Assembly: GCF_023702675.1 (NCBI RefSeq)
Contig: NZ_CP098478.1
Coordinates: 620,001 to 684,000 of the forward strand
Direction: 5' to 3'
DNA: 64,000 bases
Source: Acinetobacter sp. C26M
Lineage (GTDB): Bacteria > Pseudomonadota > Gammaproteobacteria > Pseudomonadales > Moraxellaceae
Made by a program: the position numbers and the translations under genes
Notes under the pieces: model-generated
What the model was told of the DNA's origin: nothing
Database searches by the model: none
Seen by the model: only the letters and a program-made list of their open reading frames with translations
Shown here: piece after piece, positions 37,635-47,408 of the stretch
Layout of the letters: each line of letters starts with the position of its first letter
Position numbering within the stretch: position 1 is the stretch's first letter

Positions 37635-38441
37635 ATGGAAAAGTTATTGGCAATCATGCAAGAATTAAGACAAAAATGCCCATGGGATCAACAGCAAACA
37701 CCTGAAAGTTTAACCCGTTATGCCATTGAAGAGGCGTATGAGGTTGAGGCTGCAATTCGCTCAGGGGAGATCGATGACATCCGCAATGAACTCGGCGATT
37801 TATTGTTACAAGTGGTTTTTCAATCTCAAATGTTTGATGAGAAAGGATTATTTAACTTTCAAGATGTGGTAGAAGCCATTTGTGAAAAATTAATTCGTCG
37901 TCATCCGCATGTATTTCAGGCTGAAAAATATCAAAATTTGGATTCTGAGCAGGTCGGTGAGTTATGGAAACAAATCAAACAGCAAGAAAAACAAGGTAAG
38001 ATACAGTCAAGGCTAGATGAGATTAAACATGCACCAGCTTTGGTTCAGTCACATGAAATTCAGAACAAAGCAGCTCAGTTAGGCTTTGATTTTGAAAGTG
38101 TGGATGATGCTTATGCCAAATTAGATGAAGAGTTAGAAGAATTACAACAGGCGATAACAAGCCAAGATGTTGATCATATTCAAGAAGAGTTTGGTGATTG
38201 TTTATTTTCTTTAATCAATGTTGGGCGAAAGTTGGGGCTGTCGAGTGAGACTGCACTACTGGCAACAATTCATAAATTTAGAAGCCGTTTTGCTTTTATT
38301 GAACAACAAGCTCAACATCAACAGAAAGACTTGCAAAATATGAGTTTGGCAGAAATGGACGAACTCTGGGAGCAAGCCAAACAACAATTAAAATCTCAGG
38401 AGAAAGACAATGAAGTTGCCGCATCAGCGCAGCAAACTTAA
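37635..38441 (+). CDS. mazG: Nucleoside triphosphate pyrophosphohydrolase
   Basis: MazG here has 268 residues and two tandem MazG domains. The first contains LRQKCPWDQQQTPESLTRYA and EEAYEVEAAIRSG with the EExxE metal ligands and then IRNELGDLLLQVVFQ. The second starts near residue 170 with DDAYAKLDEELEELQQAI and EEFGDCLFSLINV. The enzyme hydrolyses (d)NTPs and has been linked to relief from ppGpp in E. coli; here it is separated from relA by one opposite-strand gene. The ATG at 37635 has GGAG six bases upstream, so the earlier in-frame TTG at 37608 is not used. The 3' end overlaps the next gene by 32 bases. Confidence 0.93.
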   Translation: MEKLLAIMQELRQKCPWDQQQTPESLTRYAIEEAYEVEAAIRSGEIDDIRNELGDLLLQVVFQSQMFDEKGLFNFQDVVEAICEKLIRRHPHVFQAEKYQNLDSEQVGELWKQIKQQEKQGKIQSRLDEIKHAPALVQSHEIQNKAAQLGFDFESVDDAYAKLDEELEELQQAITSQDVDHIQEEFGDCLFSLINVGRKLGLSSETALLATIHKFRSRFAFIEQQAQHQQKDLQNMSLAEMDELWEQAKQQLKSQEKDNEVAASAQQT

Positions 38442-38838
38442 ATTTTTTATAGGCTTTATTCTCTGCTTGGGAGGTGTTACACACCTCCACGCACAGCAAT
38501 TTGATCAATCTTATCAGCAGTGGAAGGCACAGCAACAGGCACGTGATCAGCAATTGGCTAAACAGTCTGACAATAATTATTATTTAGCTCGTCCCACACA
38601 ACAGCAAAATTCTAATCAAGTTTCATCATCTGTAAATATTCAAGGCGGTAAAATTAGCTTAAATCAAGCGAGCTTACAGCAGTTACAGACGCTCAGTGGT
38701 GTTGGTGAAAAAAAGGCACAGGCGATTATGGAGTATCGGCAAAAAAATGGTGGTTTTAAAAGCATCGATGAATTAATGAATATCAAAGGGATTGGGCCAA
38801 AACTACTTGAAAAAAATAAGAGCAAGCTCATGTTGTAA
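38410..38838 (+). CDS. ComEA-family helix-hairpin-helix protein
   Basis: The 142-residue protein has an N-terminal signal peptide (FFIGFILCLGGVTHLHAQ), a Gln-rich low-complexity linker, and a C-terminal HhH pair (ISLNQASLQQLQTLSGVGEK and FKSIDELMNIKGIGPKLLEK). This is the layout of periplasmic ComEA, which binds DNA during uptake in natural transformation, a trait known in Acinetobacter. It overlaps the end of mazG by 32 bases; AGGAG lies in the mazG coding sequence before the ATG. Other roles of secreted HhH proteins cannot be excluded. Confidence 0.83.
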   Translation: MKLPHQRSKLKFFIGFILCLGGVTHLHAQQFDQSYQQWKAQQQARDQQLAKQSDNNYYLARPTQQQNSNQVSSSVNIQGGKISLNQASLQQLQTLSGVGEKKAQAIMEYRQKNGGFKSIDELMNIKGIGPKLLEKNKSKLML

Positions 38839-38978
38839 ACTTGAGAATGTAAAAATCGGATTGATTAGATAGACTGAACTGTTGAAACTTCCAACAGAAT
38901 AAATTGCCCTTTGTGTGTGTTAGAGCTATGATTAGCGACAAATTGTTATTTACGTCCTGACGTAGGAGACAGTGTCTT

Positions 38979-40436
38979 TTGCAAACTTTGCGTGCGTCAA
39001 AATGTGGTTTGTCCACAACTCAACTTCCTTCCTCAATTTTAGATGTGATTGATAGTCTGACGAAAGCAGGCTACGAGGCATATATTGTGGGTGGCGGTGT
39101 TCGAGATATGATGTTAGGTCTTAATCCAAAGGATTTTGACGCGGTTACTAATGCTACACCAGCTCAAGTGAAAGAGGTTTTTGGTCGACGTTGCCGAATT
39201 ATCGGACGACGTTTTGAGTTAGCACATGTATATTCTGGTCGCGAACTGATTGAAGTTGCGACATTTCGCGCCCCACCGAAAAAAGCAGTCACCAGTGCAT
39301 CTGGTATGATTCTTCGTGATAATAACTGGGGAACGATTGAGCAAGACTTTGCTCGTCGAGATTTTTCGATCAACACATTATATTACCAACCGCGTAAAGG
39401 CATCGTTCTTGATTTCTGCCATGCGGTAGATGATATCAATACGCGAACTTTACGTTTCCTCGGCGAACCTGCACAGCGTTTTGAAGAAGATCCTGTGCGG
39501 ATGTTGCGCGCTTTGCGCTTTGCTGCAAAATTAAACTTCCAGATTGATCAATCCATTCTTGATGTTTTTGATGTTGAGATGACGCAATTATTGCGTGATG
39601 TCTCGCCACATCGTTTATATGACGAATCGCAAAAACTATTTACTATGGGACATCTGACGCGTGTTCTGCCGATGTTGATTGAGTTTGGTGTTTGGAAACA
39701 ACTCTTTGCTGAAATTCCACCAAATCTTACTGCATTTATTGAGCGCGCAGCACGAAATACGGATCAACGAATTCAAATTGGTAAAACCATTAATCCCGCA
39801 TTTTTCTATGCGGTGTTGTTATGGAAACCTTTCTTGGAACGCTGTGAGTTCTATCTGAACAAAGGCGTTGTGCCAGCGGAAGCACGTGCACAAGCAGGTT
39901 TGGATGTGCTTAAGCGTCAAGCAACACGAACCATTATCCCTCGTTTTGCTGAAACTTTTATTCGTGAAGTTTGGGAAATGCAAACGCGTTTGTTGAATCC
40001 TAAACCACAGCAGATTGAAGCCTTGGCAGGACATGCACGTTTCCGTGCAGGATTCGACTTTTTGTTATTACGTGAAAAAGCGGGTGATAGCAGTACTGAA
40101 GGGATGGGTATTTGGTGGGAAGCTTACCAAGAAATGACCACAGACCAGAAAGAAGCTGCAATTCGTCAATACAACCGTCAACGTAGTAAGACACGCCGTA
40201 AGGTGGCAGTTGAGGTGGATGAACCGAAGACAACTGAAATCGAGCCTTTGGTCAATGTACCTGAGCCGAGAAGTCGTCGAGGTAAAAAAGAGCGTGTTAG
40301 AGTCGATGAATCAGCGACTCGTTTTATTGAAAAAGCATCTTCGACTTCAGGTCAAATCAATGCTGATCATCCGATTCTCAAGCGTAAACGTGTACAACGC
40401 GATTTAAGCCATGTTGTTTTCGGACCGACACAATGA
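38979..40436 (+). CDS. pcnB: Poly(A) polymerase I
   Basis: A class II nucleotidyltransferase of 485 residues that adds 3' poly(A) tails to RNA, marking it for decay. The motif IVGGGVRDMMLGLNPKDFDA carries the Gly-Gly pair and the first Asp ligands. RRDFSINTLYYQP and EEDPVRMLRALRFAAKL follow, all typical of PcnB rather than CCA-adding enzyme. The C-terminus is a long basic, Arg/Lys-rich tail (RSRRGKKERVRVDESATR). The start is a TTG at 38979 with AGGAG ten bases upstream; no ATG lies in frame near the N-terminus. The 3' end overlaps folK by four bases (ATGA). Confidence 0.93.
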   Translation: MQTLRASKCGLSTTQLPSSILDVIDSLTKAGYEAYIVGGGVRDMMLGLNPKDFDAVTNATPAQVKEVFGRRCRIIGRRFELAHVYSGRELIEVATFRAPPKKAVTSASGMILRDNNWGTIEQDFARRDFSINTLYYQPRKGIVLDFCHAVDDINTRTLRFLGEPAQRFEEDPVRMLRALRFAAKLNFQIDQSILDVFDVEMTQLLRDVSPHRLYDESQKLFTMGHLTRVLPMLIEFGVWKQLFAEIPPNLTAFIERAARNTDQRIQIGKTINPAFFYAVLLWKPFLERCEFYLNKGVVPAEARAQAGLDVLKRQATRTIIPRFAETFIREVWEMQTRLLNPKPQQIEALAGHARFRAGFDFLLLREKAGDSSTEGMGIWWEAYQEMTTDQKEAAIRQYNRQRSKTRRKVAVEVDEPKTTEIEPLVNVPEPRSRRGKKERVRVDESATRFIEKASSTSGQINADHPILKRKRVQRDLSHVVFGPTQ

Positions 40437-40921
40437 CCATTCGTACCTATATTGGTCTTGGTAGTAACTTAGGTGATTCGCAACAGATTCTGAGTGAAGC
40501 TGTTGCGAAGTTAGCGGGTTTAGGTCCTGTCACAGTATCTCGACTCTATCAAAGTCCACCGATGGGCCCACAAGATCAACCCAACTATTTAAATGCTGTC
40601 GTTCAACTAGATACTACACTTGCACCGCTTGATTTACTTGATCAATTACAACAATTTGAGCAAGAGTCTGGACGTGTCCGGTTACGACGTTGGGGAGAGC
40701 GTACGCTTGATCTGGATTTACTGATCTATGGTCAAGAGCAGATTCAAAATGAACGTTTGACCGTGCCACACATTGGTCTTTTGCAACGTGATTTTGTGAT
40801 CATTCCCTTATTAGATTTAGATGCTCATTTACAATTGAATGGTCATTTTTTAAAAGATTTAGAACTGGTACAGCAAGCAAACTTGACTGTAATAGCAGAC
40901 CAGTCTTGGGCAACCGCTTAA
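40433..40921 (+). CDS. folK: 2-amino-4-hydroxy-6-hydroxymethyldihydropteridine pyrophosphokinase
   Basis: HPPK of 162 residues transfers pyrophosphate from ATP to the pterin in folate synthesis. Signature features: YIGLGSNLGDSQQIL at the N-terminus, SRLYQSPPMGPQDQPNYLNA, then RWGERTLDLDLLIYG with the two metal-binding Asp residues, and VPHIGLLQRDFVIIPLLD. Length is normal. It starts inside the pcnB stop codon, so expression is coupled to it, and panB follows after 39 bases. Confidence 0.95.
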   Translation: MTIRTYIGLGSNLGDSQQILSEAVAKLAGLGPVTVSRLYQSPPMGPQDQPNYLNAVVQLDTTLAPLDLLDQLQQFEQESGRVRLRRWGERTLDLDLLIYGQEQIQNERLTVPHIGLLQRDFVIIPLLDLDAHLQLNGHFLKDLELVQQANLTVIADQSWATA

Positions 40922-40960
40922 GACTGTTTCGTTCTGGAAACGCCTGTAGAGGACATCATC

Positions 40961-41770
40961 ATGATTAGTCTAAGTGACTTAAGAAAGTTTAAAGCCGAAG
41001 GACGCAAGTTCTCATGTCTTACTTGCTACGATGCAAGTATGGCTAAAGCTATGGAATTGGCTGAAATTGATACGATTTTAATCGGTGACTCTCTAGGTAT
41101 GGCGATTCAAGGCAGAGACTCTACACTTCCTGTCACTGTCGAAGATATGGCTTACCATACCGCAGCTGTACGTCGTGGTAACTCACATGCCTTAATCATG
41201 ACTGATCTACCATTTATGAGTTATGCAACGCTTGAAGATGGTTTGAAGAATGCCAAGACTGTGATGCAAGTCGGTGCGCAAATGGTCAAGATCGAAGGTG
41301 GTGCATGGTTAAGTGAGTTGGTTACGGTGTTGACTCGCAATGGTATCCCTGTGTGTGTACATTTAGGTTTGACACCACAGTCGGTACATGTGTTTGGTGG
41401 TTATAAACTTCAGGCCAGAACACGTGAAGCGGCAGATCAACTGATTGCAGATTGCCAAGCTGTGGTTGACGCAGGTGCAGCGGTTTTATTACTTGAATGT
41501 GTCCCTGCTCAGCTCGGTAAAGAAATTGCTGAATTATTCCCAAATACACCTGTGATTGGGATTGGTGCAGGGAATGAAACTGATGGCCAGGTCCTTGTTG
41601 TACAAGACATGCTTGGCTTAACCTTTGGCCGTGTAGCACGTTTTGTTCGTAACTTTATGAAAGAGCAAGCGGGTGAAACTGCAATTGTGGATGCATTTAA
41701 ATCGTACCATGCAGCAGTTCAAGATCAGTCTTTTCCTGCCAAGGAACATACTTTCCAAGTTGAGCTTTAA
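40961..41770 (+). CDS. panB: 3-methyl-2-oxobutanoate hydroxymethyltransferase
   Basis: The 269-residue PanB uses methylene-THF to turn alpha-ketoisovalerate into ketopantoate in the pantothenate pathway. Signatures: LTCYDASMAKAMELAEIDTI, then IGDSLGMAIQGRDSTLPVTV, TDLPFMSYA, VCVHLGLTPQSVHVFGGYKL and VIGIGAGNETDGQVLV. Metal- and substrate-binding residues (Asp, Asp, Glu) are present in those segments. AGAGGA precedes the ATG. It is followed by panC after three bases, a common pairing. Confidence 0.97.
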   Translation: MISLSDLRKFKAEGRKFSCLTCYDASMAKAMELAEIDTILIGDSLGMAIQGRDSTLPVTVEDMAYHTAAVRRGNSHALIMTDLPFMSYATLEDGLKNAKTVMQVGAQMVKIEGGAWLSELVTVLTRNGIPVCVHLGLTPQSVHVFGGYKLQARTREAADQLIADCQAVVDAGAAVLLLECVPAQLGKEIAELFPNTPVIGIGAGNETDGQVLVVQDMLGLTFGRVARFVRNFMKEQAGETAIVDAFKSYHAAVQDQSFPAKEHTFQVEL

Positions 41771-41773
41771 TTC

Positions 41774-42619
41774 ATGAAAACTGAAACAACAATACAAGGC
41801 TTAACTGCGTCACTTGCACCTACGCGTAGTTCAAAGAAATTAATTGGTTTTGTACCAACCATGGGGAATTTGCATGAGGGTCATTTGACCTTGGTGCGCG
41901 AAGCAAAAAAACTTTGTGATGTGGTCGTGGTGAGTATTTTCGTCAACCCAATTCAATTTGGTGCGGGTGAAGACTTTGATAGCTATCCACGTACTTTAGA
42001 ACAAGACAGTCGCTTATTGGCAGATGTTGGTTGCGATATCATTTTTGCACCTTCGGTTGAGCAAATGTATGGTACCCATCCGCGTTTGACCAATATTAGT
42101 GTGGGTCAAATTACGGATGATCTCTGTGGTAAATCTCGCCCTGGTCACTTTGATGGTGTTGCGGTTGTTGTGACCAAGCTATTCAACATTGTGCAGCCAG
42201 ATTATGCCTTTTTCGGGCAAAAAGACTATCAGCAACTGGCCGTGATTCGTCAGTTGGTGCAAGACTTAAATATGCCGCTGGAAGTCATTGGTGTGCCAAT
42301 TATTCGTGCTGAAGATGGTTTGGCTTTAAGTTCACGTAATGGCTATTTAACCGAACAGCAACGCGCAGTTGCACCAACAATTTACCAATTACTCAAACAG
42401 GCTGAACAGCAGCTGCATGAAGGGCGGGCACTTACACAAGTGTTAGAAAATATCTCTGCTCAATTGACACAGGCAGGTTTTGTTGTGGATTATGTTGAGG
42501 CGCGTCAAACCAACTTGCAACCGATTCAGCAATTTGACCAAAACTTGGTGTTATTTATTGCAGCGAAGCTGGGTTCAACACGTTTGATTGATAATTTGCA
42601 AATCGATTTTAAAACATAA
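41774..42619 (+). CDS. panC: Pantothenate synthetase
   Basis: PanC of 281 residues ligates pantoate with beta-alanine using ATP. The nucleotidyltransferase motif is [20 protein letters not shown] (HxGH). The remaining conserved parts are [59 protein letters not shown] and the KMSKS-like LSSRNGYL. It begins three bases after the stop codon of panB, so the two genes are an operon. The next gene, rapZ, follows after 20 bases. Confidence 0.97.
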   Translation: MKTETTIQGLTASLAPTRSSKKLIGFVPTMGNLHEGHLTLVREAKKLCDVVVVSIFVNPIQFGAGEDFDSYPRTLEQDSRLLADVGCDIIFAPSVEQMYGTHPRLTNISVGQITDDLCGKSRPGHFDGVAVVVTKLFNIVQPDYAFFGQKDYQQLAVIRQLVQDLNMPLEVIGVPIIRAEDGLALSSRNGYLTEQQRAVAPTIYQLLKQAEQQLHEGRALTQVLENISAQLTQAGFVVDYVEARQTNLQPIQQFDQNLVLFIAAKLGSTRLIDNLQIDFKT

Positions 42620-42639
42620 AAAATGAAGGTAAAAACGCC

Positions 42640-43491
42640 ATGAAGCGTATTCTTATCGTTACAGGTCAGTCAGGTTCAGGAAAATCATCGGCATTACAAG
42701 TACTTGAAGACTTGGGCTACTATTGTATAGATAACTTACCTTTGGCGTTATTGCCTGAAATTGTGGCGAAGTTAGATCATGAGAATAATCTGGAGCAACT
42801 CGCACTTGGGGTGGATATTCGAAGCACCCGTGCGGATATGCAAGAGTTTGATCATGTTTTTGAGCAATTAAAAAGACATGGTTCGGTCGATGTGATCTAC
42901 CTGACCACTCAGGATCAGGATTTGATTGCGCGCTTTAGCGCATCACGTCGACCGCATCCTTTGGCCAGTCGTTTCAATAGTTTGCTGCAATGTATCCAAG
43001 AAGAGAAGCAATTACTCATTCCGATACAATTCCGTTCAACAGTACATATTGATACGACTGATAAAAGTGTTCATGATTTAAAACATATTTTATTGTCTAA
43101 GCTTGGACAGTCAGATAATTTAATCGTCATTTTACAGTCCTTTGGTTATAAGCATGGTATTCCGTTGGACGCAGATTATGTTTTTGACGTACGACATTTA
43201 CCAAATCCACATTGGGATTTAGAATTACGCCGTTTTTCAGGTTTAGATGAACCTGTACGCCGCTTTTTAGAAGGTAGTCAACAAACTAATGATATGTTTG
43301 AAGATATTTATACTTTTCTAGACAAGTGGTTGCCTGCTTTTGCAGAAGGGCACCGCCATTACATGACTATTTCTATTGGGTGTACAGGCGGGCAACATCG
43401 TTCGGTTTATATCGTAGATAGACTCAAACAAGCCCTTGAGGCAAAATGGGCTGTCCAAATCTTACATAGAGAAATGAAGCACTGGTCATGA
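42640..43491 (+). CDS. rapZ: RNase adapter protein
   Basis: RapZ of 283 residues has an N-terminal P-loop ([20 protein letters not shown]) with Walker A and a C-terminal domain with [18 protein letters not shown]. In E. coli it binds the small RNA GlmZ and delivers it to RNase E, linking envelope precursor supply to glmS expression; whether GlmZ-type RNAs exist here is not shown. The Walker B-like [12 protein letters not shown] lies mid-domain. AAGG lies before the ATG. The last codons overlap the NPr gene (ATGA), as in other bacteria where rapZ and npr are linked. Confidence 0.95.
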   Translation: MKRILIVTGQSGSGKSSALQVLEDLGYYCIDNLPLALLPEIVAKLDHENNLEQLALGVDIRSTRADMQEFDHVFEQLKRHGSVDVIYLTTQDQDLIARFSASRRPHPLASRFNSLLQCIQEEKQLLIPIQFRSTVHIDTTDKSVHDLKHILLSKLGQSDNLIVILQSFGYKHGIPLDADYVFDVRHLPNPHWDLELRRFSGLDEPVRRFLEGSQQTNDMFEDIYTFLDKWLPAFAEGHRHYMTISIGCTGGQHRSVYIVDRLKQALEAKWAVQILHREMKHWS

Positions 43492-43757
43492 TAGACACAA
43501 CAATTGATGTAATTAATAAACTCGGCTTACATGCACGCGCATCTGGTAAACTCATTGAGGTGACGACCAAGTTTCGTTCTTCTATCCAAATTGGTAAGGG
43601 CGATAAATTAGTCGATGCAAAAAATATTATGTCATTGTTGATGTTGGGTGCTGGTAAAGGCACTACATTGAGATTGGTAATTGATGGTGCTGATGAAGAC
43701 AAAGCACTAGAAGAAATTCAAACGCTGTTCGCAGCAAAATTTTACGAGGCAGAGTAA
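43488..43757 (+). CDS. HPr-family phosphocarrier protein (NPr-like)
   Basis: The 89-residue HPr-fold protein has the active-site His15 in [15 protein letters not shown] and a second conserved segment [20 protein letters not shown] that includes the regulatory Ser region. It follows rapZ with a four-base overlap. By position it is more likely the nitrogen-PTS carrier NPr than sugar-PTS HPr, but its EI and EIIA partners (PtsP, PtsN) are not in the window, so the phospho-donor is inferred. Confidence 0.9.
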   Translation: MIDTTIDVINKLGLHARASGKLIEVTTKFRSSIQIGKGDKLVDAKNIMSLLMLGAGKGTTLRLVIDGADEDKALEEIQTLFAAKFYEAE

Positions 43758-43759
43758 TA

Positions 43760-44293
43760 GTGGCACGTGGTACCCAACGTTATACCGATGAAGATTTTGA
43801 GTCATTAGAAGGACGTGCGAGTAGGACTGAGCAAAAAAAAGCTGTGCAACGAATGGCAGCTTTAGGTGAGCAATTGGCTCAACTAAATAAAAAACAGATT
43901 CAGAAACTTCCTGTTGATGAGCGTCTCATTGATGCTTTACTTGAGATACAAAATATTAGTGCGCATGAAGCACGCCGTCGTCAATTTTTACGTATCGGTA
44001 AACTATTGCGAAATGAAGATGAAACTATCATTTTATCTTATTTAACACCTCAACAAGGTGCTAAAAAGCAAATGCAATTAATGCGTTGGGTCGATCGTAT
44101 GATTGACCAGGGTGATCCCGTTATCAATGAGTTTAGTAAGGTGTTTAATGCATCTGAACGTCATACCTTACGTCAGCATGTATTACGTATTCATCGAGAT
44201 ATGAAACAGCAGGTCAGTGAAGAAGATCTTGCTGCATCTAAGCTTAAATTTGTGAATTACGTACAACAAGTCGCTTTGTTATCTGAACAGTAA
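43760..44293 (+). CDS. darP: Ribosome biogenesis factor DarP (YjgA, DUF615)
   Basis: A helical protein of 177 residues with the DUF615 pattern: KAVQRMAALGEQLAQLNKKQ, then LPVDERLIDALLEIQNISAH and ARRRQFLRIGKLLRNED. The family associates with late 50S precursors and supports peptidyl-transferase-centre folding. The start is a GTG at 43760, three bases after the stop of the NPr gene; GAGG lies about ten bases upstream. A palindromic terminator follows 20 bases after the stop. It ends the panBC-rapZ-NPr transcript group. Confidence 0.9.
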   Translation: MARGTQRYTDEDFESLEGRASRTEQKKAVQRMAALGEQLAQLNKKQIQKLPVDERLIDALLEIQNISAHEARRRQFLRIGKLLRNEDETIILSYLTPQQGAKKQMQLMRWVDRMIDQGDPVINEFSKVFNASERHTLRQHVLRIHRDMKQQVSEEDLAASKLKFVNYVQQVALLSEQ

Positions 44294-44313
44294 TAATCAA
44301 AGTTTTACTCAAT

Positions 44314-44341
44314 AAAAAAACCTCGCTAGCGAGGTTTTTTT
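44314..44341. terminator. Bidirectional terminator between darP and the lipoprotein gene
   Basis: AAAAAAACCTCGC directly joined to TAGCGAGGTTTTTTT: a perfect palindrome with runs of A and T on each side. It serves the two convergent genes. Confidence 0.95.
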
Positions 44342-44358
44342 GTTTTAAATGCTAAAGC

Positions 44359-45429
44359 TTAAAGTACACGATTGAGTGCATCTGCCATGGTCTGTACCGC
44401 AGCCTTGTTGAAATAGGTTTCAGACATATCCATACTTTCATCAGGTAGACGCTTCGGATCTTGAGCTAGATCACCTTCTGCAATCAGATAAGCTGCATAG
44501 ATTTTCCCATCAAGTTGTACACCAGTGTAGGCATCTGTAAATGTAATACGTTTTCCTGTTGATGAGTCGACAGGATAGGTTACGTTGTAATTAGCAAATT
44601 TATCATCTTTCCAACGATAGCCTTTAGGGATGTCAGTCCCTTTTTTGAATTGTTCTAAGTCTCGAAAATCAGTTTGGTCAGATTTTGAAAAGAAAATTTC
44701 TGGAACTGTAGAAATTTGTTGATCTACATAACTTAGTATTGAACCTTGTGGAAATTTGGTCTGATCATTGAGTAATTTTTTTAACGCATCTTTATTTGTA
44801 CTTTCTAGGTTATAAACAACTCCTGAACTGATATAACGCTCAGTTTTAGTGGTTTGAGGGAATTCATAATATTTGAATAAGTCACTGATGGTTTTATTTG
44901 AAATATCAATTTTCTTAAGACGCTGATTAATTTGTTGTTCGGAGTGAATACTACATGTGTCATTAAAGCGATTCAGTTGTAATGTATTTTCGCTTTGTGA
45001 AATAGCATAGCCAATGGGTAAGCCAGAGCTTGTTTTTTTGTATTGGAAAGCAGTCGTAAATGTATTTGGTGTTAAAACATAATCATCTAAATAGGCTGTG
45101 TCATTGTTAACAGCAGATCCTTTAATTAAATTAGTTGTATTTTGATACAAGATACCATCGATGATTTTATTCGAATAAAAAACGGCAGCAGCTTCTTCAC
45201 GATCATCACCTTCTTCTAAAGAAAACCACTCATCATCAAAAATACCTGTTCCTTGTGTTTTTAAGTTCTTGGGAATGCCATTGACACAGGTGATTGCTGA
45301 TGCTGTGTTGGAAGTGAATGAAGCTGGGCTGGAACTAGAATCAGATGAGCCACCTCCACATGCTGTAAGAGATGCAGCTAATAACAAATAGACTGATAGA
45401 GTAATAGGATTAAATTTGAATACTTTCAT
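44359..45429 (-). CDS. Putative lipoprotein of unknown function
   Basis: The 356-residue protein has a signal peptide with lipobox SLTAC (Cys24) followed by GGGSSDSSSS, a Gly/Ser linker common in secreted lipoproteins. The mature part is polar with many Asp, Lys, Asn and Thr and no repeats or recognised domains. Segments such as YLDDYVLTPNTFTTAFQYKK and FKKGTDIPKGYRWKDDKFAN suggest beta-sheet structure. It has no close functional neighbours: it lies between darP and an acyl-CoA ligase. It should be membrane anchored on the periplasmic side or surface. No function is proposed. Confidence 0.7.
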   Translation of the reverse strand: MKVFKFNPITLSVYLLLAASLTACGGGSSDSSSSPASFTSNTASAITCVNGIPKNLKTQGTGIFDDEWFSLEEGDDREEAAAVFYSNKIIDGILYQNTTNLIKGSAVNNDTAYLDDYVLTPNTFTTAFQYKKTSSGLPIGYAISQSENTLQLNRFNDTCSIHSEQQINQRLKKIDISNKTISDLFKYYEFPQTTKTERYISSGVVYNLESTNKDALKKLLNDQTKFPQGSILSYVDQQISTVPEIFFSKSDQTDFRDLEQFKKGTDIPKGYRWKDDKFANYNVTYPVDSSTGKRITFTDAYTGVQLDGKIYAAYLIAEGDLAQDPKRLPDESMDMSETYFNKAAVQTMADALNRVL

Positions 45430-45653
45430 TTTATAAATTTCTAAAGTAAAAAAAGAAATAAATTTACCATAAAATAATTGGCTGGTTTTGAATCGCCTAG
45501 TTCGAATTGTTATTGAATTGTTTAAATTAATATTGAAATTTCAGGAAGTAATGTTGATTAATATACTTGGTTAAATTGAATGTTGATTATTTATAATTTA
45601 TATTCAAGTTTAATTTTATATGGATAAAAATGTAAAATGAAAAGCTTAAAGTT
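45430..45653. other. AT-rich intergenic region
   Basis: About 220 very AT-rich bases upstream of the lipoprotein gene. This is where its leftward promoter must lie, but no clear -35/-10 pair stands out. Confidence 0.4.
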
Positions 45654-45685
45654 AAAAAGAAGTTTCTAAGGAAACTTCTTTTTTT
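45654..45685. terminator. Terminator of the acyl-CoA ligase gene
   Basis: AAAAAGAAGTTTC, loop TAAG, GAAACTTCTTTTT form a 13-base stem just beyond the leftward acyl-CoA ligase stop codon. Confidence 0.88.
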
Positions 45686-45695
45686 ATAGCAGGTC

Positions 45696-47339
45696 TTAAT
45701 TTCCGAGCTCACTTGTTGCTCGTTCCTTTGCCCATTCTCTTAAAATAAACTTCTGTAATTTTCCTGTCGATGTTTTCGGGATCTCGGTAATCACCACATC
45801 TTTGGGTACTTTGAAACGTGCTAGCTCTTGTTGACAATGGGCTATGATTTCTTCAGCGGATGCCGTTGCTCCTTGTTTAAGTTCAATAAAAGCACACGGC
45901 ACTTCTTGCCAACGTTCATCAGGTTTTGCCACAACCGCAGCTGTGAGTACCGCAGGATGGCGGTAAAGCACATCTTCAACTTCTAGGGATGAGATATTTT
46001 CACCGCCTGAAATAATAATATCTTTGGAACGATCGGTGATCTTGGCATAGCCATCAGGATGACTCACTGCTAAATCACCTGTGTGAAACCAGCCACCTTT
46101 AAATGCTTCTTCTGTGGCTTGGGCGTTTTTCAAATAGCCTTTCATCACGATATTGCCACGGAACATGATTTCGCCCATGGTTTTTCCATCATTGGGAACA
46201 GGTTGCATGGTTTCTGGGTCAAGCACACGCATGCTGTCTTGCAAAGGATAAGGTACACCTTGGCGAGAGTGTAATTGCGCTTGCTCCTGAATGGATAAAT
46301 CACTCCAGCCAGCCTGTGAAGCACATAAGGCAGAAGGACCGTAGGTTTCAGTCAAACCATAGACATGATTGACGTTAATACCAATATTGCGCATCCCCTC
46401 GATGATCGCCACAGGTGGTGCAGCACCCGCTACCATGACTTCGACGTGATGATCAAAAGCGATTTTTTGTTCAGTTGGGGTGTTGATCAGCATAGAGAGT
46501 ACAATTGGTGCACCGCAGAAATAATCCACTTTATATGCTGAGATGTATTTGAAAATTAATGCGGGGTCGACACGACGCAGGCAAATATTAGTACCGCCAC
46601 TAGCAGCAATGGACCAAGCAAAGCACCAACCATTGCAGTGGAATAGCGGCAGTGTCCAAAGGTATACCGCACGCGGTTTCATACCGCAGGCCAAAATATT
46701 GCTGGCTGCATTCAGGTAAGCACCACGATGATGATAGACCACACCCTTAGGGTTGCCTGTGGTGCCTGAGGTATAACTCAGGCTAATGGCATCCCATTCA
46801 TCTTGAGGAAGTAACCATTCAAAGGTAGGGTCACCTTGTGCTATCCATGCTTCATATTCAAATTGACCAATTGCAATTTGTTCACCATCAAACTCAGTAT
46901 CAAAGACGTCAATGACAATAATCTCTTGTGGAGCAAGCTTGAGTGCTTCTTCTGCAACCTGACGAAATTCAGGATCGACCAATAGCACTTTAGCTTCCGC
47001 GTGTTCCAGCATAAAGGCAATGGTCTTGGCGTCGAGACGGGTATTCAAGGTGTTGAGTACCGCACCTGCCATTGGCACGGCAAAATGTGCTTCAATCATG
47101 GCAGGGGTATTGGGCAATAGCACGGAAACAGTATCGTTCTTTTGGATACCTAAACGGCTTAACTGGTGCGCAAACTGGCGGCAGCGTTGATAAGTCTGCT
47201 GCCATGTGATTTGGCGTTCGCCATGAATAATTGCAGCCTGATTGGGATAAATATAAGCAGCCCGTTCTAAGTAGCGTAAAGGTGATAAGGCAACAAAATT
47301 TGCTGGGGTTCTCGGTAATTCATCATATGCACTCACCAT
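45696..47339 (-). CDS. Acyl-CoA synthetase (AMP-binding)
   Basis: An ANL-superfamily ligase of 547 residues that activates a carboxylic acid as an acyl-adenylate and passes it to CoA. The ATP motif is YTSGTTGNPKGVVYHHRG (about 190-207). VYGLTETYGPSALC and WFHTGDLAVSHPDGYAKITD follow, and the C-terminal Lys lies in TEIPKTSTGKLQKF. The N-terminal LSPLRYLERAAYIYPNQAAI is typical of medium- or short-chain acyl-CoA ligases of the AlkK type. The acid used is unknown. It is preceded on the same strand by a 44-residue gene and followed by its terminator. Confidence 0.9.
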   Translation of the reverse strand: MVSAYDELPRTPANFVALSPLRYLERAAYIYPNQAAIIHGERQITWQQTYQRCRQFAHQLSRLGIQKNDTVSVLLPNTPAMIEAHFAVPMAGAVLNTLNTRLDAKTIAFMLEHAEAKVLLVDPEFRQVAEEALKLAPQEIIVIDVFDTEFDGEQIAIGQFEYEAWIAQGDPTFEWLLPQDEWDAISLSYTSGTTGNPKGVVYHHRGAYLNAASNILACGMKPRAVYLWTLPLFHCNGWCFAWSIAASGGTNICLRRVDPALIFKYISAYKVDYFCGAPIVLSMLINTPTEQKIAFDHHVEVMVAGAAPPVAIIEGMRNIGINVNHVYGLTETYGPSALCASQAGWSDLSIQEQAQLHSRQGVPYPLQDSMRVLDPETMQPVPNDGKTMGEIMFRGNIVMKGYLKNAQATEEAFKGGWFHTGDLAVSHPDGYAKITDRSKDIIISGGENISSLEVEDVLYRHPAVLTAAVVAKPDERWQEVPCAFIELKQGATASAEEIIAHCQQELARFKVPKDVVITEIPKTSTGKLQKFILREWAKERATSELGN

Positions 47340-47408
47340 GTGTCTTGCTCCATTTCTGTTCTTTTGATTTATTGCTATTAAGCTAGTCTGTCATCGAGTC
47401 TAAATCAT